A stretch of DNA of 64,000 bases from Closterium sp. NIES-65 (lineage: Eukaryota; Streptophyta; Zygnematophyceae; Desmidiales; Closteriaceae). A program made the position numbers and the translations under genes. Shown here piece by piece: positions 23,067 to 34,300 of this stretch. How positions within the stretch are numbered: position 1 is the stretch's first letter; each line of letters starts with the position of its first letter. Location: NCBI GenBank assembly GCA_948144175.1, contig CANXME010001995.1, positions 248,001 through 312,000 of the forward strand, written 5' to 3'. The notes beneath the pieces were generated by a model. The model saw only the letters and a list, made by a program, of their open reading frames with translations. It had not been told where the DNA came from and searched no databases.

Positions 23067-23249
23067 GAGCAGGAGATAATGAAGGACCCGGTTGTGGCGG
23101 CGGACGGCTTCACATACGAGCGGCAGCACATCACCACGTGGATGGGCTCCTCATCGCTCTCCCCCGCCACAGGGCAGCCCCTCCCCCACACGTGCCTGAC
23201 GCCCAACAACGTGCTCAAGAACCTCATCGCCTCGCACAAGTTCCACTGA
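17718..23249 (+). CDS. USP–protein kinase–U-box E3 ligase (plant PUB class, RLCK-like)
   Basis: Exon model: 17718–17889, 18436–18548, 18827–18930, 19130–20075, 20373–21134 (or –21197), 21374–22687, 23073–23249; about 1,195 aa, all phases consistent. An N-terminal universal-stress-protein fold (residues ~1–170) starts VTWVVEVTKYKDVSKDAL and ends near PPSCLLVVVQGAK. A long low-complexity linker with His and Ala runs follows. The kinase domain (~825–1,090) has GRGSFGYVFKG, catalytic VAVKRL, HRDLKPDN, a DVG in place of DFG (usual in this family) and GTAGYIDPE. The U-box (~1,125–1,195) reads FICPISKEIMKDPVVAADGF across the last intron. Plant proteins of this layout join a kinase to an E2-binding U-box and act in cytosolic or membrane signalling. 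I used the ATG at 17718, the first Met in the USP frame. The 19130–21200 linker is the least certain part. Confidence 0.9.
18522..18577 (+). repeat. 27-bp tandem duplication over a 5' splice site
   Basis: The end of exon 2 (HAKTKK) and its donor AAG|GTGCTCGCG are repeated exactly once with a 27-bp period. Donors fall at 18549 and 18576. The unit is a multiple of three, so either donor keeps the frame. Confidence 0.9.
20309..20358 (+). repeat. (GGCAT)n microsatellite in an intron
   Basis: About nine GGCAT units, one variant, ending ~14 bases before the acceptor CACAG at 20372. There is no clear polypyrimidine tract between the repeat and the acceptor. Confidence 0.9.
22657..22724 (+). repeat. 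34-bp tandem duplication over the U-box 5' splice site
   Basis: Bases 22657–22690 (exon end encoding the U-box FICPIS plus donor AAG|GTG) recur at 22691–22724 with two substitutions. The second copy has donor ACG|GTGCGT at 22722. The period is not a multiple of three, so the second donor shifts frame. Confidence 0.92.
22860..23066 (+). repeat. Intronic minisatellite and (GGGCAT)n microsatellite
   Basis: First come about four units of the type GGGCATGGGTGTTTGTGT (22,872–22,945). Then comes a (CATGGG)n run of ~12 units (22,991–23,066) reaching to 6 bases before the acceptor GAGCAG at 23072. The intron therefore lacks an ordinary pyrimidine tract. Confidence 0.9.
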
Positions 23250-25606
23250 CGACCACCCATCACCTGCACTAGTGCCCCTGACGTTCCACTGTTGCCCCCC
23301 CACAAGTTTCTCTCACGCTCCACAAGTTGCGTCAGTGCGCTCCCTGCTGTGCCGCACCGTGGGGCAGCGGAGAGAGCGACACAAGCCAGGAGCATGGGAC
23401 ATGGAAGCATCTGGTCTCTCAAGGCAGCTAGTTGTTCCTCTGCCATCTCGTGCGGTCAAAGTGCTGCCATCAATCGTGATCATTGCGGAATCTCTCCCCA
23501 GAGTGAATAAGCACATGGCAGCTCGCATCTGCCTCCATTTTATCTGCTAGGTCAAGCTTTCCTCCAACATCAAGCACGCTAGTGAAGCTGTAGTTAACTG
23601 CATGCGCTGCTCTCCCAGCCAGTGGTTGCTCAATGCTCATAGAATGTTGCAATGATGTGACAGTCAGTCCGGACTGGACTGGTTACAGTGTTGGGTACTA
23701 GGAAGGAATGTGATGCCCATGTAAATGAACCTCATCTCCGATGGCGGACACAAGACAATCTCAGAATGGAGGGTTCATTCAATCCAAATACGGTAGGGTA
23801 ACTCTGTTTAGCGATTTCTAGAGCCTGGAAACAGCTACATAAGTTGAACTGACTGAGCACATGCTACCAGGAACCAATCGCCAGGAACACTGGTGTACAC
23901 CTGGGTAGTCGGTATAAAGAATGCCAACTTGCAGCCGCCACTGGTCTGTGCTGCATCACAAATCCAGTGAGGTAGCTGGCTCCAGCTTTGGTAATCCCTG
24001 ATATCTTACAACAGTGGAGCAAAGGCAAGCATCCAAAAGACCTGGGAGAACTTCCATTGAGGGTTGGTGAAGCTTATTGCCTGCGCGAAAATGAAATAAT
24101 AACATTGCACACCAAGATATGCAACAGAAAAGCCCCCCCCCCCCCCCTCCCCCCCTCCACCCCAGCCCTGGCCAAACTGGTGTCCATCCATCACATTTTG
24201 ATTGTGAAAAAGGTATGGTACTCCTCAATTGGTTTTGCATCTCTTTATGAGAATCAATACGTAGTACGATATACCCTCAAGTTCACAAGAATGTCTCTTG
24301 CGTAACTGGAGATGTTCGCACTGCAGTAACCCAAGGAGAGGATGAACCCGCATCACAAGCCACAAGTGCAACAGCCTGGGTCAACAGTCTGAAGAATTCA
24401 CCCTCTACTGCTATAAATATCATGACTGGGATGGGAAACCCATAGCCTATAAATCTTTAGCGCACAGCAATCCTACGACTCAAACCCTACAAACTAAGCA
24501 GCGGCTCTTCTACAGCAGCCAGAGTGCTGCGGCTGCCTTTGGCATGCAGGAAGGTGAAGGAGTGCTGGTCAGAGGCGCTACATTGTGCAGCACCAGTTGA
24601 GGCGCTGCATTGTGCAGCACCAGTTGAGGCGCTGCATTGTGCAGCACCAGTTGAGGCGCTGCATTGTGCAGCACCAGTTGAGGCGCTGCATTGTGCAGCA
24701 CCAGTTGAGGCGCTGCATTGTGCAGCACCAGTTGAGGCGCTGCATTGTGCAGCACCAGTTGAGGCGCTGCATTGTGCAGCACCAGTTGAGGCGCACAGTG
24801 GACTCGCCGTCTCCAACACCATCGCATGCCAGTGGCCTCGCCACACACGGACACGCCTTGTCTTCCCCACACCGCCCTGCTGCACCCCACCTGCACCCTG
24901 CTGCATCAGCGTGCTGCCACAGCCTGCTCGCACCCATCCATCCCCACACCGCCATGGCCCACACTCGTGCTCCCAATCCCATCCCTGCTGCCCCTGCCTG
25001 CCATGCGCCTGTGCAAGCCCACGCCTTATTCCATCAACCATCACGCCGCACTGCACACGCCCTCAGCCCTAAGCCATGCCCCATGGCCCACCCCGTGCCT
25101 GCTGCTCTGCTGCCTGCCACACCACCTTCACCTGCAGATGCGCTGCTGCCCCGCTGAGCGGCTCCCAACCCCCCGTGCATGCAGGGACGGCAGCGGAAAG
25201 ATGCTGCAGAGGGCAGGGGGCGGCAGGGGGCGGCAGGGGGGGCTGCCGGCAGTCTCGAGAGGAGGCTGCCTCGCACTCCGCGCTCAGTGGGTTAGCTTGC
25301 TCGCCTGCCGCTCCTGCACCCGCACGCGCAATCCTACCCTGCTACACGCGCTATTGGGGTGGCTGGGTGGCTGGCGGCTGGATGGCTAGATGGCAGGATG
25401 GATGGATGTGCGGATGATGGATGGGTGGTGCATGCACAGCGCGTCCACGACTTGCCCCACAACGGCTACGCTGGAAAAACAAAATGCTCAGCGCCTCGTG
25501 CGCCGTTCACTGGACCAGCAGCCCCAAAGCGGCAGCCGGCTGCAAAATAAATAGAATGGAGTGGCAGTGCGTACCCCGCCCTCTTCCCGTGACGCGCGCG
25601 CGGCTA
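23250..25606. other. Convergent intergenic region
   Basis: It separates the U-box kinase gene from the glycosyltransferase gene on the opposite strand. It holds both 3' UTRs, a poly-C run near 24,136, a 27-bp minisatellite (24,582–24,800) and GGAT-rich simple sequence near 25,380–25,430. Frames through the minisatellite are open on both strands but have no family resemblance and no start or splice context, so I do not call a gene. Confidence 0.55.
24582..24800. repeat. 27-bp minisatellite, eight units
   Basis: Eight near-perfect copies of a 27-bp unit containing GCACCAGTTGAGGCGCTGCA. Because 27 is a multiple of three, several frames stay open (EALHCAAPV, QHQLRRCIV, and LVLHNAAPQ on the minus strand), which explains the artefactual long frames here. 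Confidence 0.93.
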
Positions 25607-27578
25607 TCAGTCCTTGGCGCACGAGCGTCTCTGCCACGCGAACCCGTGCTCCTCCAGGCTCTCGCCCACGTCGTGGGGCAGCGCGCGCATCCAGTCCCAG
25701 TCCGCGGCGACCTTGCGCAGCACGCGCAGCTTGGAGTCGAGTCCGAAGCAGCACGTGGCGTGCACCGTCACCAGCTCCGCCATCCGCGCGCCCATCTCGC
25801 AGAACCCGCCGAAGTGCGCCGTCGGCAGGTAGCGCACGGTGAGCGGCGTGGCGGTGCGCGTGAAGGGGTTGGCCTCGGGGCGGATCCAGTCGAAGATCTG
25901 CTGAATGCGGTGCTTCGGTAGCCTGCCGCGCACACGCCACGGGGAGGGGGAGGGAGGAGCGGGAGAGGGGGTGGGAGGAGGGAACGGAGAAATAGTTCGA
26001 GTGGGAGTGAGAGAGAGAGAGAGCGGGGCCAAGCAGAGCTGGTGTGGGAGAAGCGGGCGCGGAAGCAGCGGGCAGTAGGAGGCAGGCGCGAGAGATGGCA
26101 GCATTGCGGCAGGGAGGGGCGAGTGGGGCGAGGGCGCTCACCGCTTGTGCCAGGCGATCCAGTCGTCGAAGAACTTGAGCATGCGCGTGTTGCTGCGCGC
26201 CGCGTAGAAGCCGCCGTTGCCCATCACCTTGCGCGAGTCGGCGTTCCACCAGTCGACGCTCATGTGCATGTCCTCGGGCGCGGCGAGCAGCAGCTGCGGC
26301 AGCGGGTTGCGCAGCCAGAGGATGTCGTTGTCCGTGAACACCACGTCGTAGCCCAGCGCCAGCATGCTGCGCACCACGTGCACCTTGCGCCACACGAGGT
26401 GGATGTACGCGGGCGTCATGAAGTGCTTCTGGTCGCCGCTGAAGTCCTCCTTCTCCTCCGCGTCGTCCTGCCAGTCGAAGTAGCAGTGCAGCCCCAGCGA
26501 GCAGCACTCGTCGAAGCTCGCGTCGTCGTACGCCACCACCACCAGCCGATCCACCAGCCGGTTCAGCCCCCCCTCCGCTTCCGCCTCCCCCTCCGCGCGC
26601 GCCTGCTGTTCGACGAGGCGGAGGCGGTCGAGGAAGAAGCGCATCATGGGCGCCCACGCCTCCGACAGCGCCGTCACGATCACCGTGCGCGACAGCGACG
26701 ACGCCGCCGACGCCTCCACCACGTTGTCGGCGGCCAACTTGCCGTCGCCGCCATCCTCTGCCGCCGCCGTCATCTGCTGCGGCGCCTCGGGGAACGGGCG
26801 ATCCAGGTCCAGCAGCCCGCTGGGCTCGCCGTACTCCTCTTCCAACGCCGCCGCTAGCGCCGCCGCTGCTGACGGATCGCCGCCGGCGGCCGTTAATGCT
26901 CCGTCAAGCACCTCCTTGAGCGTTCTGACGACGACGGACGCGCGGGGATGGGGAGAGGGGCGGGACAATGGAGCAGATTGGGAAAAGAGGAGAGGCGCAG
27001 GGGAAGCAGCACGAGAGCCGCGCGAACCGAAAAGCGCGTCACAATCGACAAGGCTGCGGCGATAAAAAAGTGACGGAACAGCAACACGCTCCACAACATA
27101 AAAACGCGCTAACAGCTTGCTCGAATCAATCTCAAGTGATTCACCACTTGAAACACGGACAGAGAAACGTGCGCGCAAGAGACGTCGTAGCGACATACCT
27201 GCATTTCGAACAGGTCGCGGATGGTTTACTGGTGAGTGGTTGGTCGGAAGGCGGTTGTTTGGCGGACGAGGCGGTAAGCGACGCGAGGAACGACTGTGGT
27301 GGTCTGTCGGTCTCGTCGAGAGCTCGTCGCGGCACGGATGTCGACGACGACGGCCACTCCAATTCCGGTCTTATCGCACCATTGCTGCGGCCAAGGTCTC
27401 GTATTTGGTTGCCGCACACGCCCTCGCGAGTCTGATCCAACATCACTCTCACGGCCCTCGCTGGAACCGCCGCTACTCTCGGCTTCGCAGGGTGCAACCG
27501 GACGGCGACGAGCCCGAGCGACGCGACGGTGAAGACGGTTAGCAGCAGCCACAGGCGCGGCAGTCCAAAGTTCCGCAT
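25607..27578 (-). CDS. Golgi nucleotide-diphospho-sugar glycosyltransferase (PF03407, GT77-like)
   Basis: Three exons: 27578–27199, 26924–26142, 25922–25607; 492 aa, phases consistent. Residues ~9–28 (LWLLLTVFTVASLGLVAVRL) form a signal anchor, giving a type II Golgi protein with a variable stem. The catalytic domain starts RTVIVTALSEAWA near residue 206. A DND (FTDNDILWLRNP, near 327) is the expected metal/nucleotide-sugar site, and WWNADSRKVMGNGGFY follows. The C-terminal exon keeps a conserved Cys/Trp-rich end (HATCCFGLDSKL). Plant members transfer arabinose or related sugars to wall proteins or polysaccharides; the acceptor cannot be read from sequence. The frame is open upstream of 27578, so an earlier start is possible. 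I chose the Met just before the anchor. Confidence 0.9.
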
Positions 27579-29905
27579 GGTGAGGCGCGGCCAGGAGGCG
27601 GTGGGGCTGAGAGAGATGGCGCAGAGCACGGACGCATACGGCGACGCGAAGTGCGACGACGCGGTGAGCGGGTGGGCGCTGCTGTGTCTGGAGGAGTGGA
27701 GCGAGTGCGGCTGCGACCTAAGAAATGGCGGGCTTAGCGTGGACGAACATCTACTGTCGCGCTCCAACGGCCCTGGCTCTGTGCACGCTCCCATCTAGGG
27801 ACCGGCAGATTGTCGATGTGAAGCCCTGCTGCCCGTCGTACTATGAGTCAAACCTAAACCACGCAGATGCACCTAGTAGAGAAGTCGTGTGCTTTATTTT
27901 TTTTTAGCTTCGCTAACGTCGGAGGCCCCTAGGCTGAAACTTAATAACTGAAAGTTATCCTGAGAAGCAAGCAGAGCGTCAAGCACGGCAGGATTGATGC
28001 TGGCATGCAACTTATCAGGATGGTTGGTAATGTGGGAGCAGAGTTGACTCATCATGGGCAAAGCTTCAAGAAACTCACGACAACCTCCGCACAGCTCTCC
28101 GCTTCCCTCCAGAATCAACTCGTCCTTCCTCACCGCCTCTTCTTGCTCTTGTTTGTTACATCCCGTTTAGGTTTCGGTGCCTTCGCACGGCTGTGAGTGA
28201 CCACCACCACTGGCCAAGCCCGAGGAGGGCCACACAACACCACCCGCCGGAACGCAAATTGTGATCCGCTTCCTTGCCTCCGCCCACTGCCACAAACATG
28301 CTTGGCGCGCTGTTCCGCCTGGGTGCTGCTAATGGTCCGTGGATGCCTCGGCCCATCCATCCTTCTCGCGCCATACTTGTCCCCCCTAGAGCTGAGGGCG
28401 GTGAGCCGGTGGTGGTGGGCGAGGCACTGAAGTGGTCGCCGAACTAGGCTTCAGATCAAATATGCCAAGATGTAGGTTCGGCCAACGCTAGGGCTGCAAA
28501 CGGACAATGAGCCTGGAAGAGGCACGGTGACACTGTGTACAAGCACGTACGTTGTTGAAGCGCCAAGGCGCGGGAATACCCGCAACGGTTTGCGTTGTGG
28601 GGCCCCGACGCGGCTTGCCTTATAAACGCCTGAACCTGCCTGATTCTTATGGAACTACCCCTTCAAATTCAGTCATGCATTATAAATCCTCTGCATGTTC
28701 AAAACAGTTTGATGTGTAGGAAAGTTTCGAAGGTTGCAAAAGGCACCTCGACACGTCAGAGGCACTTCACATACCATTTACGCCCGGCTTGGACATACAG
28801 TGGGGGCGTAGAATGACTCTACCCGTGTTTACGGACCAGAAGTACTGATGTTTATCTAAGGCCCTTTTGGCTTCGGCGGTTGAGGACCATTCTTGCCTAT
28901 GCCATGCTTGCTGGATACGACCATAACAGAACGTCAAAACTCTGAACCAAAACAGGGCAAAATAAAAACAGAAGTACTCTGTATTAAGGACTACTTTGTT
29001 CGTGCTGGGTGAGGGCTGGGTGAGGGCAGTTGCCCAACCACCATAACTCCCTGCCCTGCTAGGCCTAGGGCTTTTCTATCACGACCAAACAGCTTCAGAT
29101 TATGTGAACCACAGCGAGCACATAACACATGAGCACATCTTGTTATTGAATCGAGGACTGTGTCTTTTCCAAGGTCTCTAAACACTTGATGAATGAGGAA
29201 CATTTAGTCTAATGTATCTCATATACCCCATGATTACCTATATTTGTTATTCAATACTTGGTCATGAAATAACGTATATTTTGGTTCTCAAATTACATAA
29301 CTCAGTTTTATGTGGTGTATATGTTGAAATTTTTGGGCCTGGTTATCACGTTATTCTGCATGTAGCGAATCTAGCTATGCAAGTAAATAAGATAACTAAC
29401 GATGGAGTGTGGTGGATCCCTGCTATGGAGATTCTTCCTAGTGCAGTACGATGTCCTACTGACAGAATGAAGAGTTTGTGTCCAGCGAGGCGTGTCCATG
29501 CCACCCCTGCCCGAGGTCAGCGAATAGGAGCGGTTGGAGCTTTAGCCGGGCAGCTAAGGTGGCACAAGTGTTGGACGAAAGGGCACCAGGTTCTGGGAAG
29601 TCACGCATTAAACTTATGTTTCGCTGCCCGTGAATCCATCACTCGTTCCTGAATCCTTCCCTCCAAATATTTCCCGCCTGTCCCTCCTACCCGACGGGCC
29701 CCATCACCGTCTGACAATAAAGATCACAATTCATGTCCGCGAGAATTTATTCACCCTGCCATCTCGAATCTCGACTAACGTCGGGATCTCCGCTCCACCA
29801 CTGCTAAGTACACCTAGTCTCATCCTTCCCGGGTGAATCCTTCAGCGATACGTCCTTAGGAAAGCCTGCTCCATTTCCCACTCTAGACAGACCCGGAGCC
29901 GCTAC
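27579..29905. other. Divergent intergenic region
   Basis: It lies between the glycosyltransferase start (minus) and the fatty acid 2-hydroxylase start (plus). One small minus-strand frame at 27,894–28,133 may be an exon and is listed separately. From ~28,450 the sequence is AT-richer with no coding signal. Both promoters should lie within it. Confidence 0.5.
27894..28133 (-). CDS. Possible C-terminal exon of an unidentified small protein
   Basis: A minus-strand frame with non-repetitive, balanced composition: an acidic start, a CGGC pair (ELCGGCREFLEALP), then amphipathic helices (LDALLASQDNFQLLSFSLG) and a Lys-rich end before TAA at 27,894. There is no ATG at the start of the open frame, and the adjoining minus-strand sequence carries a basic PKPKRDVTNKSKKRR stretch in another frame. 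An upstream exon joined by splicing is therefore plausible but not resolved. I recognise no family. Confidence 0.3.
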   Translation of the reverse strand: MRKDELILEGSGELCGGCREFLEALPMMSQLCSHITNHPDKLHASINPAVLDALLASQDNFQLLSFSLGASDVSEAKKK

Positions 29906-30715
29906 ATGGCTCCTAATGCCATGTCGCAACCATCGCAGCCCTCATCAGCCGGAAGAGCTTCCGGCAAGCAGGCGGTTCCGTTCAAGCCGGATCTGACGAA
30001 GCCGTTGGTGTTCCAGGTGGGGTATCTGGGGGAGCACTATGACGACTGGGTGCACCAACCCATCATCAGCAGAACGGGACCGCGCCTCTTCGGGCCGGAC
30101 TGGATGGAGTTCTTCACGCAGACGCACTGGTGGATGATCCCGCTCGTCTGGCTTCCCGTCATCGCCTTCGCCGAGTACCGCGCCGCGCTCGCCGGCACGC
30201 CCAAGGTTCTCGTCGCGCCGTTTTTCGCGCTGGGGCTGGTGGTGTGGACGCTGATGGAGTATAGTCTACACCGCTTCTTATTCCACTACCGCACGACGGG
30301 GTATTGGACCAACACGCTGCACTACCTGCTGCACGGCTGCCACCACAAGCACCCGCAGGACCGCTTTCGCCTCGTCATGCCGCCTGTGCTCTTCGCGACG
30401 CTGTCCACCGTGGTGGCGATACCGTTCTTCGTGGTGTTCCCGGGGTTCCTGGTGTGGCCCGTGTACGCGGGAGCCATCTTCGGGTACATTTGCTACGACA
30501 TGACGCACTACTTCGTGCACTTCGGCGTGCCGCTCGAGCTCGAGTGGATCCGCTTCCTGCGGCGCTACCACATGGCGCACCACTTCAAGGAGTACAACGC
30601 GGGATTCGGCATCACCAACTCCTTCTGGGACAAGGTCTTCGGCACCTACCCCGCCGACGACCCCAAGAAGGCGGACGCGGCCAGCAAGGCGGACGCGGCG
30701 GGCAAGGCAATGTAG
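29906..30715 (+). CDS. Fatty acid 2-hydroxylase (dihydroceramide fatty acyl hydroxylase)
   Basis: An intronless 269-aa membrane enzyme of the fatty acid hydroxylase superfamily. It is expected to 2-hydroxylate the very-long-chain acyl group of sphingolipids in the ER, using a di-iron site. The histidine clusters are all present: HRFLFH (122–127), HYLLHGCHHKHP (139–150), THYFVHFG (200–207) and YHMAHH (221–226), followed by the conserved AGFGITNSFWDKVFGT. Hydrophobic segments lie near 75–95, 100–118, 157–178 and 180–197. Like the plant enzymes it lacks the N-terminal cytochrome b5 domain found in animals and yeast, so an external b5 would supply electrons. The Ala/Lys-rich C-terminus has a short repeat (KADAASKADAAGKAM). 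The start is the first ATG before the conserved PFKPDLTKPLVFQVG. Confidence 0.95.
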   Translation: MAPNAMSQPSQPSSAGRASGKQAVPFKPDLTKPLVFQVGYLGEHYDDWVHQPIISRTGPRLFGPDWMEFFTQTHWWMIPLVWLPVIAFAEYRAALAGTPKVLVAPFFALGLVVWTLMEYSLHRFLFHYRTTGYWTNTLHYLLHGCHHKHPQDRFRLVMPPVLFATLSTVVAIPFFVVFPGFLVWPVYAGAIFGYICYDMTHYFVHFGVPLELEWIRFLRRYHMAHHFKEYNAGFGITNSFWDKVFGTYPADDPKKADAASKADAAGKAM

Positions 30716-31304
30716 GGTTGCTGTCGCCCTGTAGATTGATTCACAGTTCGGGTGCTACGGTAGGTTTTCTATTTCTAGGCTGAATTAGTGACTCCCCGAG
30801 TGCCTATGGTTCAGAGATGAGCATAGGATGAACATAAATGGCTGTTGCTAGCCTGTACTCTACATGATCTATGCGTGTGTCGTTTGTCCCAGGCCTGCCG
30901 GACATTGTTGATGCTCTGCTCTGATCCTCTCCACACCCAGCTGGTACGGGGCATGGCCCTTACAGAGGCTCCCATGTTCCCACACCATAAGGATACTACG
31001 CTTTTAGGCTCTGTGCTGGTAGTCCTGAATTTGATGAGAATTAGAGTGCTGTGCATTGCTCTACTAGGCATCTTTCAAAGCTGGATCATGTCTCTTCCAA
31101 AGTGGGCATTTTCTGTTCATTGCAGCCAGGAGAGTTGAATGTGAAACTTGGCTTCAGTGGGCAGTGTGTTGCTCTAGATTTGAACGTTTTTCTTACAGCT
31201 ACCTATACACATTAGTAGCTACAGTAGTCTACCAAACAATGGACCCCGCCAACCGAACAGGTTAGCACTGCAACCACTCTTGCGAGCAGGCAAGTCAAAC
31301 AAGA
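30716..31304. other. Convergent 3' regions
   Basis: It carries the 3' UTR of the hydroxylase (plus) and that of the DUF266 gene (minus). I see no further gene. Confidence 0.55.
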
Positions 31305-34300
31305 TCAGAAGCCAATTATATCGCGCAACGCAAGGAAGGCCGGCACGGCTTCTTGGTCGAATTTTCTGGCAAAGAGAAAGCAGTGTGTGGGCCGGCCTGC
31401 CACTGTGCATGGCCGTGAGGGCGACTGCTTGAGGTAGCCCACTGTTTCAGCTGGTGGGAATCGACTCCGCTGCAACACAGCAAGGCAACCAGACGGATCA
31501 GTTGAACCGGTCAAGACAGAACCAAAAGGCACAGACAGGACTCATCAAGGACTGGCAGGCAGGTGAAGAGATGGAGGGGTGGGGACGTACTTGCAAGGAG
31601 AGGATGAATTCCCTGGTGACTTGACTCGTGCTGTAGCTCATGGGGTGGCTGGACGAGGACGTGAACCAGTGCACGTACAGCACACTGCGCGGCTCCACCG
31701 CCTTCCGGTCCAGCATCTGAACGGCAGAGAGGACAGGCAGGAGGGAGAGAGCAGCAGGCAATGGTGAGGAAGGCAGCGCGTTTCAGTTAACTTCAGAGAA
31801 CAACAGCAAGTCAGGAACGTGCGAGGTGTGGGGTGACAGTGGGCTTAGGTGCTTACAGCAAGGATGGTTTGAATGTAGCTCTCGTCGGGAATCTGCAAGC
31901 AGCGCACAGGCAAGACACGCATGGAGAGACCGAGGGCAGGAAGAATGCGAGTGTAAGCAAGCAAGCTAGTCTGGGTGGAGGGAAGGGCGAGGCTCAAAGG
32001 CGAAATGGGCGATGATGCAGCGTGGGAGTGGGGAACATGTGAGAGGCGCATGGGGGCAGTGGGGCGCACCTCAGCGTTAGTTTTGACGAAGGTCTCGTAG
32101 AACTTGCTGTCCTCCACCACCTTTGCTGCATGCGCTCGCGTCAGCGCGAACCACTGCACACGTACACGCGCACGGAAGGTGGGCGGGAGGGGAACAGGTG
32201 TAAGCCACAGGGCGGGAGGATAGTCCAAGTTGAGCCGCAGCAGAGGTGCCTGTTGAGTGGACTCAAATGGTCAAACAGAAAGGGGCTCACAGCAACAAGC
32301 CTACAGCCCAAGCGCCTCACCTGCGCCCCCCAAGCGCCTCACCTGCACCCCCCAAGCGCCTCACCTCCGCCCCCCAAGCGCCTCACCTGCGCCCCCCAAG
32401 CGCCTCACCTGCGCCCCCAAGCGCCTCACCTGCGCCCCCCAAGCGCCTCACCTGCGCCCCCCAAGCGCCTCACCTGCGCCCTCAAGTCCCTCAACTGTGC
32501 ACCCAAGTGCCTCACCTGCGCCCCCCCAGCGCCTCAACTGTGCCTCCCACGCGGCTCACCTGCGATCCCTTTTTAAAGTCCTGGCCCTTGATGACCGGCG
32601 CCATCTCCTTGCGGTACCGCCACACGCTCGCATGGCTGCTCGCACGCACGGGGAAGGGAGGGGAGAGGAGGAGGATCGGGAAGGCGAGGTGGACAGGGGA
32701 GAGGACAGATGGTTAGCCGGAGGGACAAATGGGTGGAGCAGAGAGCATTAGCGCGGATGAGAATCAAAAGAGCAAGGTGAGAGAGGTGAGGCGGGAAGAG
32801 AGAGGGATTGTTTGTCACGTACTTTGCTTCAAGAATATGTATATCCTTTGTTTTTCCTCGTCTTTTCGCACGCTACGACTTCACACAAGCTGGCTACGGT
32901 GCGCTACCTCGTAACGAAGCATACCTTGTAACGAAGCTCTTGTCGGACGCCATGAGGTAGTCGAAGACGTGCGTGAAGTTGAACAGCGGCAGACACCTGC
33001 GCCCACCACAGCGACGGGCAGCGGCGAGCAGGGTGGGGAAGGGGGAGAACAAACAGGGGGCGGCGGGAAGGGGGAGGGAGGCGAGGAGGGAAGCATTGAG
33101 GCGGTGTGCTTGGCACATGCGCTTATCATCCTATGCCTGCCAATCGGCTGGTGACACGTGCTAAGAGAGCGCGCTACACTAAATTTCAATCCGCGAGAAC
33201 TTCGCCACGACTCCCTCCCCACCCTCCCCCGCAAGGAGCACAACTCCACCCCCTACAATCTCCACCCCTTTCCCGTACTCACGACTCCGACAGCAGAACG
33301 AAGCGCTGGTTGGCGGGATCCGCAAGCGCCGCGGCGAGCAGCCGGCGCTCCGCGCGGATGAGGTTGGGACCGCCCCACGTGATCTGGAGAGGGGGAGTGG
33401 GGGGATGGGGCGCGGAGAGGAGGGAGAGTGAGGAGGAACGCGAAGGAGTACGGAACACGACGGGGCGAGGCAAGGCAAGACGGTACATGACACGAGTGAA
33501 GTGGTTCCATGATGACGCGCCACTTCGAGCACTACTGGAAGCGAGAAACGCGAGAAAGTGGACGGAGAACCTGCCGTGGGGACGCCTGGCAGACGAACTC
33601 CGGCGAAGAGAGGGGCCTGCGGAATAGCCGAGAGTGCGGGCGGGCTTACAGGAACGCTGGGTATTTGGCGGCCGCGAAAGACGGAAGAGTTGACGTGCTT
33701 GTCGCATTCGTAATCGGCGGTGGAGGCGTGGATGTAGATGGAGTAGCGCCCCTCGTGGCCCTGCCGCGCGCACATTGGGGGACAGATGGTACGCGGAGTG
33801 GGGGAGACACGGAGAGAATGAGATAACGGCGAGCGGAATAGCACGATTATGGCGACGAGACAGGTTCTCCGCTTGGTGCCGTGCCTCATAAGTGAAACCT
33901 AGCTTAAAACCGGTGGAATGGAGTATGCGAAGTCCAAACAACAATCCCTGGAGCAGTGACTGAAGGCGGGCATTTAATGCCACGCACACGAGAACTAGCA
34001 TCGCCGCCACCGGACGATCGCAGAAGCTGCGAGGCGGAGAGGCACGCGCAGGCGCACCGCGACCCGAAAAAAAAGAGAAAAATATGCGAAGGCGGATAGG
34101 CGGCTAACACCAAGGTGCGATAGGGAAGAATGTTGTCGCGATTGTCGCACAAGCAGAGCCACGCGCACCTGGAAGAATCTTTGCCAGACTCGCTCGAGCG
34201 GAAGCGGTCCTCTGACGAGAAAGAGGAACGCGATCTTGGGCTGCACGGCCGCGAGATCCGTCTGCGTGGGCTGCTCCATGGCTCGCCGAAACATGTCCTG

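Noticed and set aside
24487-25072. Overlapping long frames on both strands at the 27-bp minisatellite
   Set aside because: A period of 27 keeps several frames open; there is no start context, splice support or family match.
28991-29203. 70-aa minus-strand frame
   Set aside because: No domain, no splice or promoter context, and AT-rich surroundings.
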